DNA of 64,000 nucleotides. Source: Pontibacillus halophilus JSM 076056 = DSM 19796 (lineage in GTDB: Bacteria; Bacillota; Bacilli; Bacillales; BH030062). The DNA lies in the NCBI RefSeq assembly GCF_000425205.1, contig NZ_AULI01000001.1, positions 310,001 to 374,000 on the forward strand, read 5' to 3'. Made by a program: the position numbers and the translations under genes. This document shows, piece after piece, positions 26,006-34,304 of the stretch; position 1 is the stretch's first letter; each line of letters opens with the position of its first letter. Under the pieces are notes generated by a model, which saw nothing but the letters and a program-made list of their open reading frames with translations, made no database searches and was not told the DNA's origin.

Positions 26006-26697
26006 CGTTCTCCGCCTTGCTCTCTTAATCGGTACCCATAACCCCAAACCGTTTCAATAGGGATATCCGGCATCTTCTTGCGTATTCGCTTTACAAGGTC
26101 ATCTACAGCACGATCGCTTCCGAAGTAGTCTTCCCCCCAGACACGGTCCAACAACTCCTCACGCGAGTATGCACGATTCAACTGTTCAATAAGAATGGAA
26201 AGCAGCTCAAATTCTTTCGATGTCACTTCAACCTCTTCCTCTTGCCAAAATACCCGACGCTCATTTGGGTCCAATCGGAGTAAGCCGTTGCCATACACAC
26301 CTTGTCCCTCCGAAGATTGCTTTGTTTTCTCGTAGGCCTGCCATCGCTTCACATGTCGATTGACACGAGCGACAAGTTCCCGAGGACTGAATGGCTTTGT
26401 AATGTAGTCATCTCCTCCGAGTTCAAGTCCAAGCACACGGTCTACCTCTTCATCTCGCGCTGAAATGATAATGATAGGAACTTCAGATTCCTCTCGTATT
26501 CTCTTACAGAGCTCGTATCCACTCATTCCAGGAAGCATAATATCCAAGATCCATAAATCTGGCGGATGAGACTCCCACAATGACCACCCTTCCTCTGCAG
26601 TTTCCATTAACGTAACTTCATAGCCTTCTTTCTCTAAGTAGGCGTTCACAATATCTCGTATGTGTTGGTCATCTTCCACTACCGCTATTCGTTGCAT
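26002..26697 (-). CDS. cssR: OmpR-family response regulator, CssR-like
   Basis: 231 residues. The receiver domain (1-115) has 'VVEDDQHIRD', the phospho-Asp in 'LWILDIMLPGMSG' (about 51) and 'KPFSPREL'. A winged-helix DNA-binding domain (about 135-228) has 'VEVTSKEFELLSILIEQ' and 'WGYGYRL'. The start could be ATG 26697 or the TTG six bases upstream, which has better spacing to AAGGA. Divergent from the protease gene with 177 bases between, the arrangement seen for cssRS and htrB in B. subtilis. Confidence 0.87.
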   Translation of the reverse strand: MQRIAVVEDDQHIRDIVNAYLEKEGYEVTLMETAEEGWSLWESHPPDLWILDIMLPGMSGYELCKRIREESEVPIIIISARDEEVDRVLGLELGGDDYITKPFSPRELVARVNRHVKRWQAYEKTKQSSEGQGVYGNGLLRLDPNERRVFWQEEEVEVTSKEFELLSILIEQLNRAYSREELLDRVWGEDYFGSDRAVDDLVKRIRKKMPDIPIETVWGYGYRLREQGGER

Positions 26698-26786
26698 CTT
26701 CAATCATCATCCTTCACTGTCGTTTCTTCTTCTATTGTGCCATAGACTGAACAACACTTCTAAATGACGTCCATCGTATTCCACAC

Positions 26787-26833
26787 TTTTTACACATTTA
26801 TGCCAAACGTATGCCGCACCTTCTCCCTACAAT
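26787..26833 (+). promoter_or_regulatory. Probable CssR-dependent promoter region of htrB
   Basis: TACAAT at 26828-26833 is a fair -10 with a poor -35 at the proper distance. It is preceded by TTTTTACACATTTAT (26787-26801), an AT-rich box that could be an activator site. Weak -35 plus upstream box suits activation by CssR, but this is inference. Confidence 0.35.
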
Positions 26834-26874
26834 AAAAATTACACAACGAACACAACAAAAGGGAGGATTGACAC

Positions 26875-28191
26875 ATGAGCTTCCATCGTAAAGATGGCCA
26901 TCAAGAGCACGAACGGGAAGAATCGCTTACCCATCACGATTCAACTAGCAGTCATGAATCACACACATACAACCACCAACAAAAAAATCGTGAGCAAAAA
27001 AGTTATTTTCAATGGCTTATCCGCTTTACAACAAGCGCACTCATTGTGACCGTATTGCTACTTGGCGCAACACTCGCACTCTTTAAATTCGATCTATTAT
27101 CAAGTCCAAACAGCAACGCTACTTCACAATCAAGCAATTCGTCGAACCAAGTTGGCAATGTGGTGCAAACATCTGTGAAGTCAGATATTAGCTCCGCAGT
27201 AGAAGGGGTTCAAGATGCTGTTGTCGGCGTTGTTAACATTCAGCAGCAACAGCAAGGTCTCTTTAACTCTGATAGCAGTCAGCAAAATGCAGGCACCGGT
27301 TCAGGAGTCATCTACAAGAAAGAAGACGGCCACGCCTATATCGTGACCAATCATCACGTCGTAGAAGATGCCGCTTCGGTTGAGATTGTTCTGAGCGATG
27401 ACACAAGAGTCGAGGCCGAGCTGCTTGGCAGCGATGTATTAACAGACTTAGCTGTTCTTAAGATTGACGGTAGCAACGTAGATACAGTAGCCTCCTTTGC
27501 TTCTTCAGACAACGTACAAGTCGGAGAACCAGCTATCGCCATCGGCAATCCCCTTGGCCTTGAATTCTCTGGCTCTGTCACACAAGGAATCATCAGTGGA
27601 TTGGAACGTACCGTGCCTGTTGACCTCAATCAAGACGGCGCAAAAGACTGGCAATCAGAAGTCATTCAGACGGATGCCGCTATTAACCCAGGGAACAGCG
27701 GAGGGGCTCTTATTAATATCAACGGAGAAGTCATTGGCATTAATTCAATGAAGATCTCTTCTTCACAAGTAGAAGGAATTGGATTCGCCATTCCTAGTGC
27801 AGCTGCCCTTCCAATTATCGAAGACCTCGAAACAGAAGGGAAAGTGGTACGCCCACACATCGGGATTGGTACTGTAAATGTATCTGAAGTCCCAGCGAAC
27901 CAACTAAAGCAGGAGATTAACTTACCACAAGACATATCAGCCGGAGTCCTAATCGCAGAGGTACAACCAAATTCACCCGCCAATCAAGCAGGGTTACAAA
28001 AGTACGACACCATTGTCGCCATTGACAACGAAGAGGTCACTTCTTTAATTGACTTAAGAAAATACGTCTATGAAGAAAAGAATATCGGAGACTCTGTAAA
28101 TCTAACGTTCTACCGAGATGGCGAAAAACAAACAACTACATTAGAACTGGCAGAAGAGCAATCTACAAAGTCCCAAGCTGTTCCACAATAA
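26875..28191 (+). CDS. htrB: HtrA/DegP-type membrane serine protease
   Basis: 438 residues. A His-rich cytoplasmic tail (8 His in the first 34 residues) is followed by one membrane anchor (about 45-65), a Ser-rich linker, a trypsin-like protease domain with triad His ('IVTNHHVVEDA'), Asp ('LTDLAVLKI') and Ser ('NPGNSGGALIN', near 276), and a C-terminal PDZ domain (about 320-425). It degrades or refolds misfolded exported proteins at the membrane-wall interface. GGGAGGA precedes the ATG. It is followed after 21 bases by the foldase gene, so they likely form an operon controlled by CssR. Confidence 0.92.
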   Translation: MSFHRKDGHQEHEREESLTHHDSTSSHESHTYNHQQKNREQKSYFQWLIRFTTSALIVTVLLLGATLALFKFDLLSSPNSNATSQSSNSSNQVGNVVQTSVKSDISSAVEGVQDAVVGVVNIQQQQQGLFNSDSSQQNAGTGSGVIYKKEDGHAYIVTNHHVVEDAASVEIVLSDDTRVEAELLGSDVLTDLAVLKIDGSNVDTVASFASSDNVQVGEPAIAIGNPLGLEFSGSVTQGIISGLERTVPVDLNQDGAKDWQSEVIQTDAAINPGNSGGALININGEVIGINSMKISSSQVEGIGFAIPSAAALPIIEDLETEGKVVRPHIGIGTVNVSEVPANQLKQEINLPQDISAGVLIAEVQPNSPANQAGLQKYDTIVAIDNEEVTSLIDLRKYVYEEKNIGDSVNLTFYRDGEKQTTTLELAEEQSTKSQAVPQ

Positions 28192-28212
28192 TAGAATGAT
28201 AGGATGAAGATG

Positions 28213-29064
28213 ATGAAGCGAACATTGATAGGATTTAGCCTTGGTTTGAGCATTCTCGCCTTATCCGCCTGCACAACAAGTGCAAGCGGAGAGGTAGTTG
28301 CAGAGACAAAGAATGGAACAGTTACTGAAGAAGAATTCTACGAAGAACTAAAGAACACATATGGCGCTGAAGTGTTGAAGGAGATGCTCTATGAGAAAGT
28401 GCTCAAAAGCCAGTACGAAGTAACGGATGAAGAAGTAACGGCTGAGGTCGACCAGCTTAAAGAAAGTTACGGAGACCAATGGGAATCCGTCCTCGCTCAG
28501 AACGGCTATAAAGACGAAGAAGCGTTGAAGGAAGACATAAAGGCTTCTCTGTTGAAAGAAAAAGCAGCCACAGAAGGCATTGAAATTACTGATGAAGAGC
28601 TTAAGCAATATTACGAGAACAAGAAGACCGAGCTAGAAGCGAGCCATATTCTAGTAGAAGATGAGGAGACAGCAAAGAAGGTGAAAGAAGAGTTATCAAA
28701 CGGGGCTGACTTCACTGAACTTGCCTCTGAATACTCTATCGACACCTCCACATCAGAAGCAGGTGGTGAGCTTGGATTCTTCGGAACTGGGGAGATGACC
28801 TATGCTTTCGAACAAGCAGCCTACAACCTTGAAACTGACGAGATAAGTGACCCAGTCGAATCTACCTATGGGTATCACATCATTAAAGTCACAGACAAAC
28901 GTGATCAAGAAGAAGTTGAAATAGGTTCTTATGAAGAAGAGAAAGATGCACTAAAAGACGAACTCATTCAACGCCAAGCGGACACAAACAAGCTTTCTGA
29001 AATGATGAATGAAGCAGACATCTCCATTAAATTAAAGGATTTAAAAGAAAAGATTCAATTCTAA
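28213..29064 (+). CDS. prsA: PrsA-like peptidyl-prolyl isomerase lipoprotein
   Basis: 283 residues. A lipoprotein signal with lipobox 'LSAC' ends near residue 20. A charged helical chaperone part precedes a parvulin/PpiC rotamase domain (about 130-225: 'ASHILVEDEETAKKVKEEL', 'GGELGFFGTGEM', 'STYGYHIIKVTD'). Foldases of this type sit on the outer membrane face and help exported proteins fold. Several ATGs cluster at 28204, 28210 and 28213; AGGA spacing favours 28213. Co-location with htrB and cssRS is functionally coherent. Confidence 0.88.
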   Translation: MKRTLIGFSLGLSILALSACTTSASGEVVAETKNGTVTEEEFYEELKNTYGAEVLKEMLYEKVLKSQYEVTDEEVTAEVDQLKESYGDQWESVLAQNGYKDEEALKEDIKASLLKEKAATEGIEITDEELKQYYENKKTELEASHILVEDEETAKKVKEELSNGADFTELASEYSIDTSTSEAGGELGFFGTGEMTYAFEQAAYNLETDEISDPVESTYGYHIIKVTDKRDQEEVEIGSYEEEKDALKDELIQRQADTNKLSEMMNEADISIKLKDLKEKIQF

Positions 29065-29112
29065 GAACACCCTTTCCGATTAAATCAACGTGCATAAAGC
29101 AGCATTCCAATT

Positions 29113-29137
29113 AAGAGGGACCACACCCCCTCTTTTA
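29113..29137 (+). terminator. Terminator after prsA
   Basis: AAGAGGG / CCCTCTT stem with an 8-base loop and a TTTT tail. The remaining 29138-29306 holds no supported gene. Confidence 0.6.
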
Positions 29138-29306
29138 TATAAACATTCCCCCGTTAAGGAGGTGATGCGAACGAAAGGAAGAAGCACCCCCAACAAACAA
29201 CAAATAGTTAAATAGACGAAACTGGTTAACATATGGGCTGAACATGTTTTCTTTACAGAACTTTGTACATCTGTAAATTCTATAACCTCCTCTTTTTTCG
29301 AATACA

Positions 29307-29342
29307 AAGAAAGCTCGCTCTATTGATAGAGCGAGCTTTCTT
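29307..29342 (-). terminator. Terminator after AGCS symporter gene
   Basis: AAGAAAGCTCGCTCTA pairs perfectly with TAGAGCGAGCTTTCTT around TTGA; directly after the minus-strand stop codon. Confidence 0.88.
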
Positions 29343-29343
29343 C

Positions 29344-30771
29344 TTATACATTTTGGCTTTGTTGATTAGAATCCCAGTATTCAAGATCATGATTGGTTTC
29401 AATGTTATCTTTATGGAAGACAGGGTTTTTACCCGCTTTACGTTGCTTGCGATAATCATTCAATGCCGCTACTGCTACTGGATAAAGTCTAGCAATTGCA
29501 TACAAGTTGATCAGTGCCATAACGCCCATTGCTAGGTCAGCCATCGTCCATACAACGCTTACCTTCACCATAGCACCGAAGACCACCATCGCTACAACTG
29601 CCAGACGATAGAACGTTAATCCAAGCTTCGTATCTTTAATAAACTGAATGTTCGTTTCGCCATAGTAGTAGTTACCCACTACTGAGCTAAATGCGAATAA
29701 GAAAATGGCAACTGCAATAAACATGTTCGCCCATTCTCCGACGACAGTACCGAATGCAGCCTGTGTAATTTGAATCCCATCTAAATCTGTATTCATATAA
29801 GAAGCAGGTTCACCAGAAGTTAAGATAATGAATGCTGTTGCTGTACAAATTAGAATCGTATCCGTAAATACAGCAAAGGATTGAATTAATCCTTGCTTTA
29901 CAGGGTGCGTGACTTCAGCAGTCGCAGCCGCGTTTGGCGCACTACCCATACCAGCTTCGTTAGAGAATAGACCACGTTTCACACCCATTAGAATGGCTGC
30001 ACCAAATCCACCGCCAAGCACTTCTTGAATACCAAATGCGTTCGTTACAATTAGAGCTAGGATGCTTGGAAGTTCTGTGATGTTTAATGCTAAAGCGAAA
30101 AATGCCATCACAAGATAAAGAATCGCCATAACCGGGATCAAAATGCCCGTTACACTAGCGACGCGTCGAACTCCACCAAAGATGACGATGGCTGTTAGAA
30201 CCGCTAGGATGATCGCCATCACAAATTTGTCTGTACCAAACGACTCTCCAAATGCCGCGCGAATCGTATTGGACTGTACCGCATTAAAGACAAGCCCGTA
30301 CGTAAACGTAATAATAATTGCGAATGTAACACCGAGCTTTCGACTTTTCAGCCCTTTTTCCATGTAATAGGCAGGACCACCACGATAGCTGTCCTTACCA
30401 GGCTCTTTGTACACCTGTGCCAATGTACTTTCAATGAAACCAGACGCAGCACCAACCAGTGCGATGATCCACATCCAGAATACAGCTCCAGGTCCACCTA
30501 ACGCTACAGCTGACGCTACACCAGCCAGGTTCCCTGTACCAACACGCGACGCTACACTCATCGTGAATGCTTGGAACGGAGCCGTTCCTTTCTTACTTGC
30601 TTTCATGGAGTCTTTCTCAAATAAGACTCGAATCATTTCGCCAAAATAGGAAAATTGAACAAACTTCGTCTTAATGGTGAAGAAGAGTCCAATTCCAATT
30701 AGGACGGCAATCAGTACGTAAGACCAAATAATATTACTGACCGCACCAATCATTTCTTCAAATCCAGCCAC
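29344..30771 (-). CDS. AGCS family amino acid:sodium symporter (AlsT/GlnT type)
   Basis: 475 residues, about 11 membrane helices, with the AGCS hallmark 'GLFSNEAGMGSAPNAAA' near 265-280 and an early 'ASRVGTGNLAGVASAVALGG'. The family imports Ala, Gly or Gln with Na+. The start is GTG at 30771, supported by AAGGAGG nine bases upstream. A perfect TnrA/GlnR consensus box in the leader points to nitrogen control and therefore to glutamine or alanine as substrate, as for B. subtilis AlsT; that last step is inference. Confidence 0.9.
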   Translation of the reverse strand: MAGFEEMIGAVSNIIWSYVLIAVLIGIGLFFTIKTKFVQFSYFGEMIRVLFEKDSMKASKKGTAPFQAFTMSVASRVGTGNLAGVASAVALGGPGAVFWMWIIALVGAASGFIESTLAQVYKEPGKDSYRGGPAYYMEKGLKSRKLGVTFAIIITFTYGLVFNAVQSNTIRAAFGESFGTDKFVMAIILAVLTAIVIFGGVRRVASVTGILIPVMAILYLVMAFFALALNITELPSILALIVTNAFGIQEVLGGGFGAAILMGVKRGLFSNEAGMGSAPNAAATAEVTHPVKQGLIQSFAVFTDTILICTATAFIILTSGEPASYMNTDLDGIQITQAAFGTVVGEWANMFIAVAIFLFAFSSVVGNYYYGETNIQFIKDTKLGLTFYRLAVVAMVVFGAMVKVSVVWTMADLAMGVMALINLYAIARLYPVAVAALNDYRKQRKAGKNPVFHKDNIETNHDLEYWDSNQQSQNV

Positions 30772-30837
30772 GATTGGCCACCTCCTTGTTTTCTACCCAA
30801 TACCCATATATTGTCATTCTCAACCTATGCAATTTCA

Positions 30838-30854
30838 TGTAAGGAATAATGACA
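30838..30854. promoter_or_regulatory. TnrA/GlnR box
   Basis: TGTAAGGAATAATGACA fits TGTNAN7TNACA at every fixed position on both strands. It lies about 67 bases before the symporter start codon. A minus-strand TATAAT at 30881-30886 upstream of it is the likely -10, so the box would sit just downstream of the transcription start, suited to repression. Confidence 0.6.
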
Positions 30855-30965
30855 TTCCATGTCGAATTATCTTCATTGGCATTATACACGAAAAACCATG
30901 TTGTAGGAATGACCAAGATGTATATTTCTTAAATTACCTTAAACTGGATTGAACCAAATAGAAAA

Positions 30966-31004
30966 AGCCGACACCCTCTTTAGGATATCGACCTTATGTC
31001 AGCT
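30966..31004 (-). terminator. Probable terminator after FAD oxidoreductase gene
   Basis: Minus strand AGCTGACA pairs with TGTCGGCT (one wobble) across a loop that can itself fold, then TTTTT. Confidence 0.5.
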
Positions 31005-31028
31005 CTTTGTACATCAAGTATATAGGCA

Positions 31029-32009
31029 TTACCCTACAAAGTTCGCAGTCGCCTCCCCAGCTGCTACTCCGGAAAGATACGCACTTTCAACACGAGTACG
31101 CAACGTATCGTCATCTTCATGTAAGAAAGAGTCTCCCGCGACATAGAGCGGAAGCGCCTCGTGCACGTTCACACATGGGCGACGTACAACATTGTGTGAC
31201 TGCGCATACTTCCACCGCTTCAATTGTTCACTAACAATTGTGGCACTCGGAACATACTCTTCTATCTTATACTTTATATAGGTAAGCAGCTCCTCATCCT
31301 TCTCTTCAAAGTGATGGTTGGACCATTCCATCTTCATATAAACGCTCACAATCGGTTTCTCAGAGACCCCCTTTAAAGAATGGTCAACAATACGTTCCAC
31401 ACCGTCCGGAAGATTGGTATCTATGTGCCCATCCTCTGAAAACGTAGTTTCGCGATTCAGTTCAAACAGTCCTACAAAGGCAGGTCCTACGTCAATTTGG
31501 GATAGTTGACGAAATGTATGACGGTCGTAGGTAATGGAACTAGAGCGAAGAAGCTCGGATGCTTGAGGTGCAGGAGCCGTCAGAATGATTCCGCCTGCCT
31601 TTAGCCGCCTCCCATCCTCAAGTTCAACATCAAATCCTCCCGCCCCTTCAATCAACCTTGTCACTTTCGCATTCGGCAATACATTCAATCCTTCAGCGAG
31701 TCGCTTCACCAACTGATTCATACCATCAACACTCGTATAACGCCAGTGTGAATCACCGAACCACGGCTTCACCCACCCCTTATCAAGCCACTGTGTGACG
31801 TCTTCTTGAAACGATTGCGTTCGAACTGTAAAGAATTGCGCACCATGATCGGCTTTGCCACCGTTGATTCGTCTCGTTGCCAAACGGCCCCCAACCCCTT
31901 TACTCTTCTCCACAATACATACATCTTCGACCCCTTTGTCTAGAAGCGTTCTTGCTGCCATTACGCCAGATAAACCACCACCAATGATGATTACCTCATA
32001 GGTCTTCAC
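31029..32009 (-). CDS. FAD/NAD(P)-dependent oxidoreductase, renalase-like
   Basis: 326 residues beginning with a dinucleotide-binding fold 'EVIIIGGGLSGVMAARTL', then 'KSKGVGGRLATRR' and 'ADHGAQFFTVR', the pattern of renalase-like and amine-oxidase-related flavoproteins. The C-terminus has 'PLYVAGDSF', the second FAD contact. The start is GTG at 32009 with GGAGG eight bases upstream. The substrate is unknown; bacterial renalases oxidise isomeric forms of NAD(P)H, but this protein is too divergent by eye to assign that. Confidence 0.82.
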   Translation of the reverse strand: MKTYEVIIIGGGLSGVMAARTLLDKGVEDVCIVEKSKGVGGRLATRRINGGKADHGAQFFTVRTQSFQEDVTQWLDKGWVKPWFGDSHWRYTSVDGMNQLVKRLAEGLNVLPNAKVTRLIEGAGGFDVELEDGRRLKAGGIILTAPAPQASELLRSSSITYDRHTFRQLSQIDVGPAFVGLFELNRETTFSEDGHIDTNLPDGVERIVDHSLKGVSEKPIVSVYMKMEWSNHHFEEKDEELLTYIKYKIEEYVPSATIVSEQLKRWKYAQSHNVVRRPCVNVHEALPLYVAGDSFLHEDDDTLRTRVESAYLSGVAAGEATANFVG

Positions 32010-32133
32010 ACCAAATTCCTCCTCTTCTACCTTTATTCTATACCCGATTTGTATGAACTTGTCTCGAGGTTTGGAACATTTTCACGTATAACGCTCTACT
32101 TGAGACCCAACCTAAGTCGAGGAGGTGAACAGG

Positions 32134-32271
32134 ATGAGGAATGAAGCCAAACCACCAAAGTCACTGTCTTACAACGAAGTAAAGAAGCGATTGGCCGAGA
32201 GAGGCGGGAAAGGGACTAAGAAATACAGTCAGACAGATGTAGAGCAAGTAAAACGGGACATCCGTCCATAA
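32134..32271 (+). CDS. Small basic protein, 45 residues
   Basis: AGGAGGTG lies eight bases before the ATG, one of the best ribosome sites in the window. The product is lysine/arginine-rich and hydrophilic, starting MRNEAKPPKSLSYNEVKKRL, with Gly-Gly in the middle. It ends just before a strong terminator. I do not recognise a family; small basic proteins of this kind include spore and stress proteins. It is divergent from the FAD oxidoreductase. Confidence 0.65.
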   Translation: MRNEAKPPKSLSYNEVKKRLAERGGKGTKKYSQTDVEQVKRDIRP

Positions 32272-32275
32272 AAAA

Positions 32276-32307
32276 AACCACAGGAGAGCAAGTGCTCTTC
32301 TGTGGTT
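32276..32307. terminator. Bidirectional terminator small gene / MATE gene
   Basis: AACCACAGGAGAGCA and TGCTCTTCTGTGGTT pair with one mismatch around a 2-base loop; A-tract on the left, suited to both convergent genes. Confidence 0.85.
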
Positions 32308-33691
32308 AAGATTGAGGTACCTCCTGATAAACGCCGTCATCTTCCCCCTTCTTAAAGAACAAGTGACGGTCACGGTAAAGAAGTACAACGGTTAAAATAA
32401 AGGCTAAACCGTCTGCAATTGGGAAGGCAAGCCAGACTCCCGTGACTCCAAGTCCTCCGATATACGGAAGAATGAGGACAAGAGGGATAAGGAACATAAC
32501 CTGTCTTGAAATGGAAAGAATTAGAGCGGGCTTAGCTAAACCGAGCGACTGATAAAGCCCTCCACTAATAATTTGCGCTCCAATCACAATAAACGCCATA
32601 TACATAATCCGAAGGGCGTTTGCTCCTGTTTCAATTGTTGCTTCATCCCCAGTGAAGATCATCATGAAATAGTGAGGGATTACCATCATAACAATAAAGA
32701 CAATGGTAGACATAACCGTCGCCACCCTCAAACCTAGCCAAATAATCTCTCTAAGCCGAGCGTATTGCTGAGCTCCATAATTGTAGCCAACAATGGGCTG
32801 CATCCCCTGAAGCACTCCGAGCATTGGCATAATGGTGAACATTGTCACTTTCTGAACAATCCCGAACACACCAACCTCAAACTGTCCCCCGAAGCGAATG
32901 AGCATAGCATTAATGGCAATCATCATGGCACTTCCCCCAACTTGTCGAACGAAGGCAGGCAAGCCAATTCCAATAACCTCCCTCATTAAACGGAAATTTG
33001 GGCGAAGGTATTGAAGTCCTACTTGCAACGTGCTCTTTCCAGAAGTAAAGTAGCGTATCACAAGAATGGTTACGGACGCTTGAGAGATCACAGTAGCCAA
33101 TGAAGCCCCTCTCACACCCATATCAAGACCAAATATAAAAATAGGGTCTAGGATAATGTTTAATATGGCTGGCACAATCATCGTAATCATAGCAAACCGC
33201 GCATTTCCCTCTGAACGGATGATATTATTGGATGTAAAGGCGAACGTAAAGAAGATTGAACCGACCATAATCGGGAAAATGTAATCCGTTGCATAGGGCA
33301 GCATTTCATCTGTGGCACCGAACAATCGGATGAGTGGTTCCACGAAAGTGAACGCCCCTATAAAGGAAATGACAGATACAGCTATAACCATAATCAGAAT
33401 GTTTCCAAGAACTTCATTTGCGTCTTCAGCACGATTCGAGCCGAGCCTCCTTGAAATAACAGAAGCTCCCCCAATCCCAACCGCTCCAGATATCGCCATC
33501 ATGATCATCATGACAGGAAAGCTAATGCTAACACCAGCAACCCCTATAATCCCTACACCTCGTGCAATAAAGATTGTATCTACAACATTGTAGAGCGCCA
33601 TTACAATCATGCCTATCATAGCAGGCACAGATAACCTCCATAACAACTTAGGAATGGGTTCTGAACCCAAGCGTTCACTTTGCGTTTTCAT
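32306..33691 (-). CDS. MATE family multidrug efflux transporter
   Basis: 461 residues, 12 membrane helices in two similar halves, with 'LSVPAMIGMIVMALYNVVD' at the N-terminus and 'GIGLPAFVRQVGGSAMMI' opening the second half. MATE proteins export cationic drugs in exchange for Na+ or H+. It follows the MarR gene by 20 bases on the same strand, so it is probably the regulator's target and induced by a ligand of MarR. Confidence 0.92.
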   Translation of the reverse strand: MKTQSERLGSEPIPKLLWRLSVPAMIGMIVMALYNVVDTIFIARGVGIIGVAGVSISFPVMMIMMAISGAVGIGGASVISRRLGSNRAEDANEVLGNILIMVIAVSVISFIGAFTFVEPLIRLFGATDEMLPYATDYIFPIMVGSIFFTFAFTSNNIIRSEGNARFAMITMIVPAILNIILDPIFIFGLDMGVRGASLATVISQASVTILVIRYFTSGKSTLQVGLQYLRPNFRLMREVIGIGLPAFVRQVGGSAMMIAINAMLIRFGGQFEVGVFGIVQKVTMFTIMPMLGVLQGMQPIVGYNYGAQQYARLREIIWLGLRVATVMSTIVFIVMMVIPHYFMMIFTGDEATIETGANALRIMYMAFIVIGAQIISGGLYQSLGLAKPALILSISRQVMFLIPLVLILPYIGGLGVTGVWLAFPIADGLAFILTVVLLYRDRHLFFKKGEDDGVYQEVPQS

Positions 33692-33711
33692 GTTGCCACC
33701 TACTTCCTAGC

Positions 33712-34152
33712 TTAATTTTTCACGTAAATATTCCCTTGCATCCTCTTCAACCAAGATATCATTACCTTAAGTTCTTCTTCTGAGAAACCCTCTCCAAGTT
33801 CCGTCTCCAAGTCGTAAATGACGTGTCGAAGTTTCGTTTCGAGTTGAGTCCCTTTTTGGGAGAGTGTGATAATTTTCGTTCGACGGTCTATATCGCTCGT
33901 TCGCTTCTCGATAAGTCCTTTCTTGAGCATTGTTTCAACAATTCCATTTACAGAAGACGCTTTGACGTAAAGCTTTTCCTGCAATTCATTTTGCGTTTGT
34001 TCCCCGTTGCTTCTCAGCACATACAGAACTTTCGCTTGGGCCATCGTTACGTCGTATTTTGCCAACTCTTCGTTATATTTATTTCTCAACATGTGGGACA
34101 CCACATTGATGTGATAACCGACTCGATTCTCTAAATCTTCTATGAAAGACAT
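33712..34152 (-). CDS. MarR family transcriptional regulator
   Basis: 146 residues with the winged-helix core of MarR proteins: 'MAQAKVLYVLRSNGEQTQNE', then 'VKASSVNGIVETMLKKGLIE' and the wing 'RRTKIITLSQKG'. It binds palindromic DNA as a dimer. AGGAGG precedes the ATG and lies inside one of two matching inverted repeats, so autoregulation is likely. Operon with the MATE gene. Confidence 0.92.
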   Translation of the reverse strand: MSFIEDLENRVGYHINVVSHMLRNKYNEELAKYDVTMAQAKVLYVLRSNGEQTQNELQEKLYVKASSVNGIVETMLKKGLIEKRTSDIDRRTKIITLSQKGTQLETKLRHVIYDLETELGEGFSEEELKVMISWLKRMQGNIYVKN

Positions 34153-34153
34153 T

Positions 34154-34171
34154 TATTTAGCCTCCTAAGTA
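34154..34171. promoter_or_regulatory. MarR operator candidate 1, overlapping the marR ribosome site
   Basis: TATTTAG-CCTC-CTAAGTA, an inverted repeat with 4-base spacer and one mismatch, the same motif as at 34251-34268. Confidence 0.5.
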
Positions 34172-34177
34172 AATTTC

Positions 34178-34206
34178 ATTATAATTCGTCCTGTAATGTA
34201 AGTAAA
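34178..34206 (-). promoter_or_regulatory. marR-MATE promoter
   Basis: Minus-strand TTTACT (34201-34206) and TATAAT (34178-34183) separated by 17 bases, lying between the two operator copies. Confidence 0.6.
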
Positions 34207-34233
34207 TCTTTTTGCACATCGATTTAATCCAGG

Positions 34234-34268
34234 ATTATACCGGTATAATTTATTTAGGCATCTAAATA
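34234..34268. promoter_or_regulatory. Palindrome and MarR operator candidate 2
   Basis: ATTATACCGGTATAAT (34234-34249) is a perfect 16-base palindrome. Immediately next to it is TATTTAG-GCAT-CTAAATA (34251-34268), a perfect 7-bp inverted repeat matching the site over the marR Shine-Dalgarno. The 34269-34304 stretch downstream shows no hairpin I can call. Confidence 0.5.
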
Positions 34269-34304
34269 CAAAAGGAGTAGCCATGAATATGACTACTCCT
34301 CCAT

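Noticed and set aside
29156-29215. AAGGAGGTGATG followed by a 16-codon frame after prsA
   Set aside because: The Shine-Dalgarno is only 2 bases from the ATG, the frame is very short and no family is recognised, so it was not called a gene.
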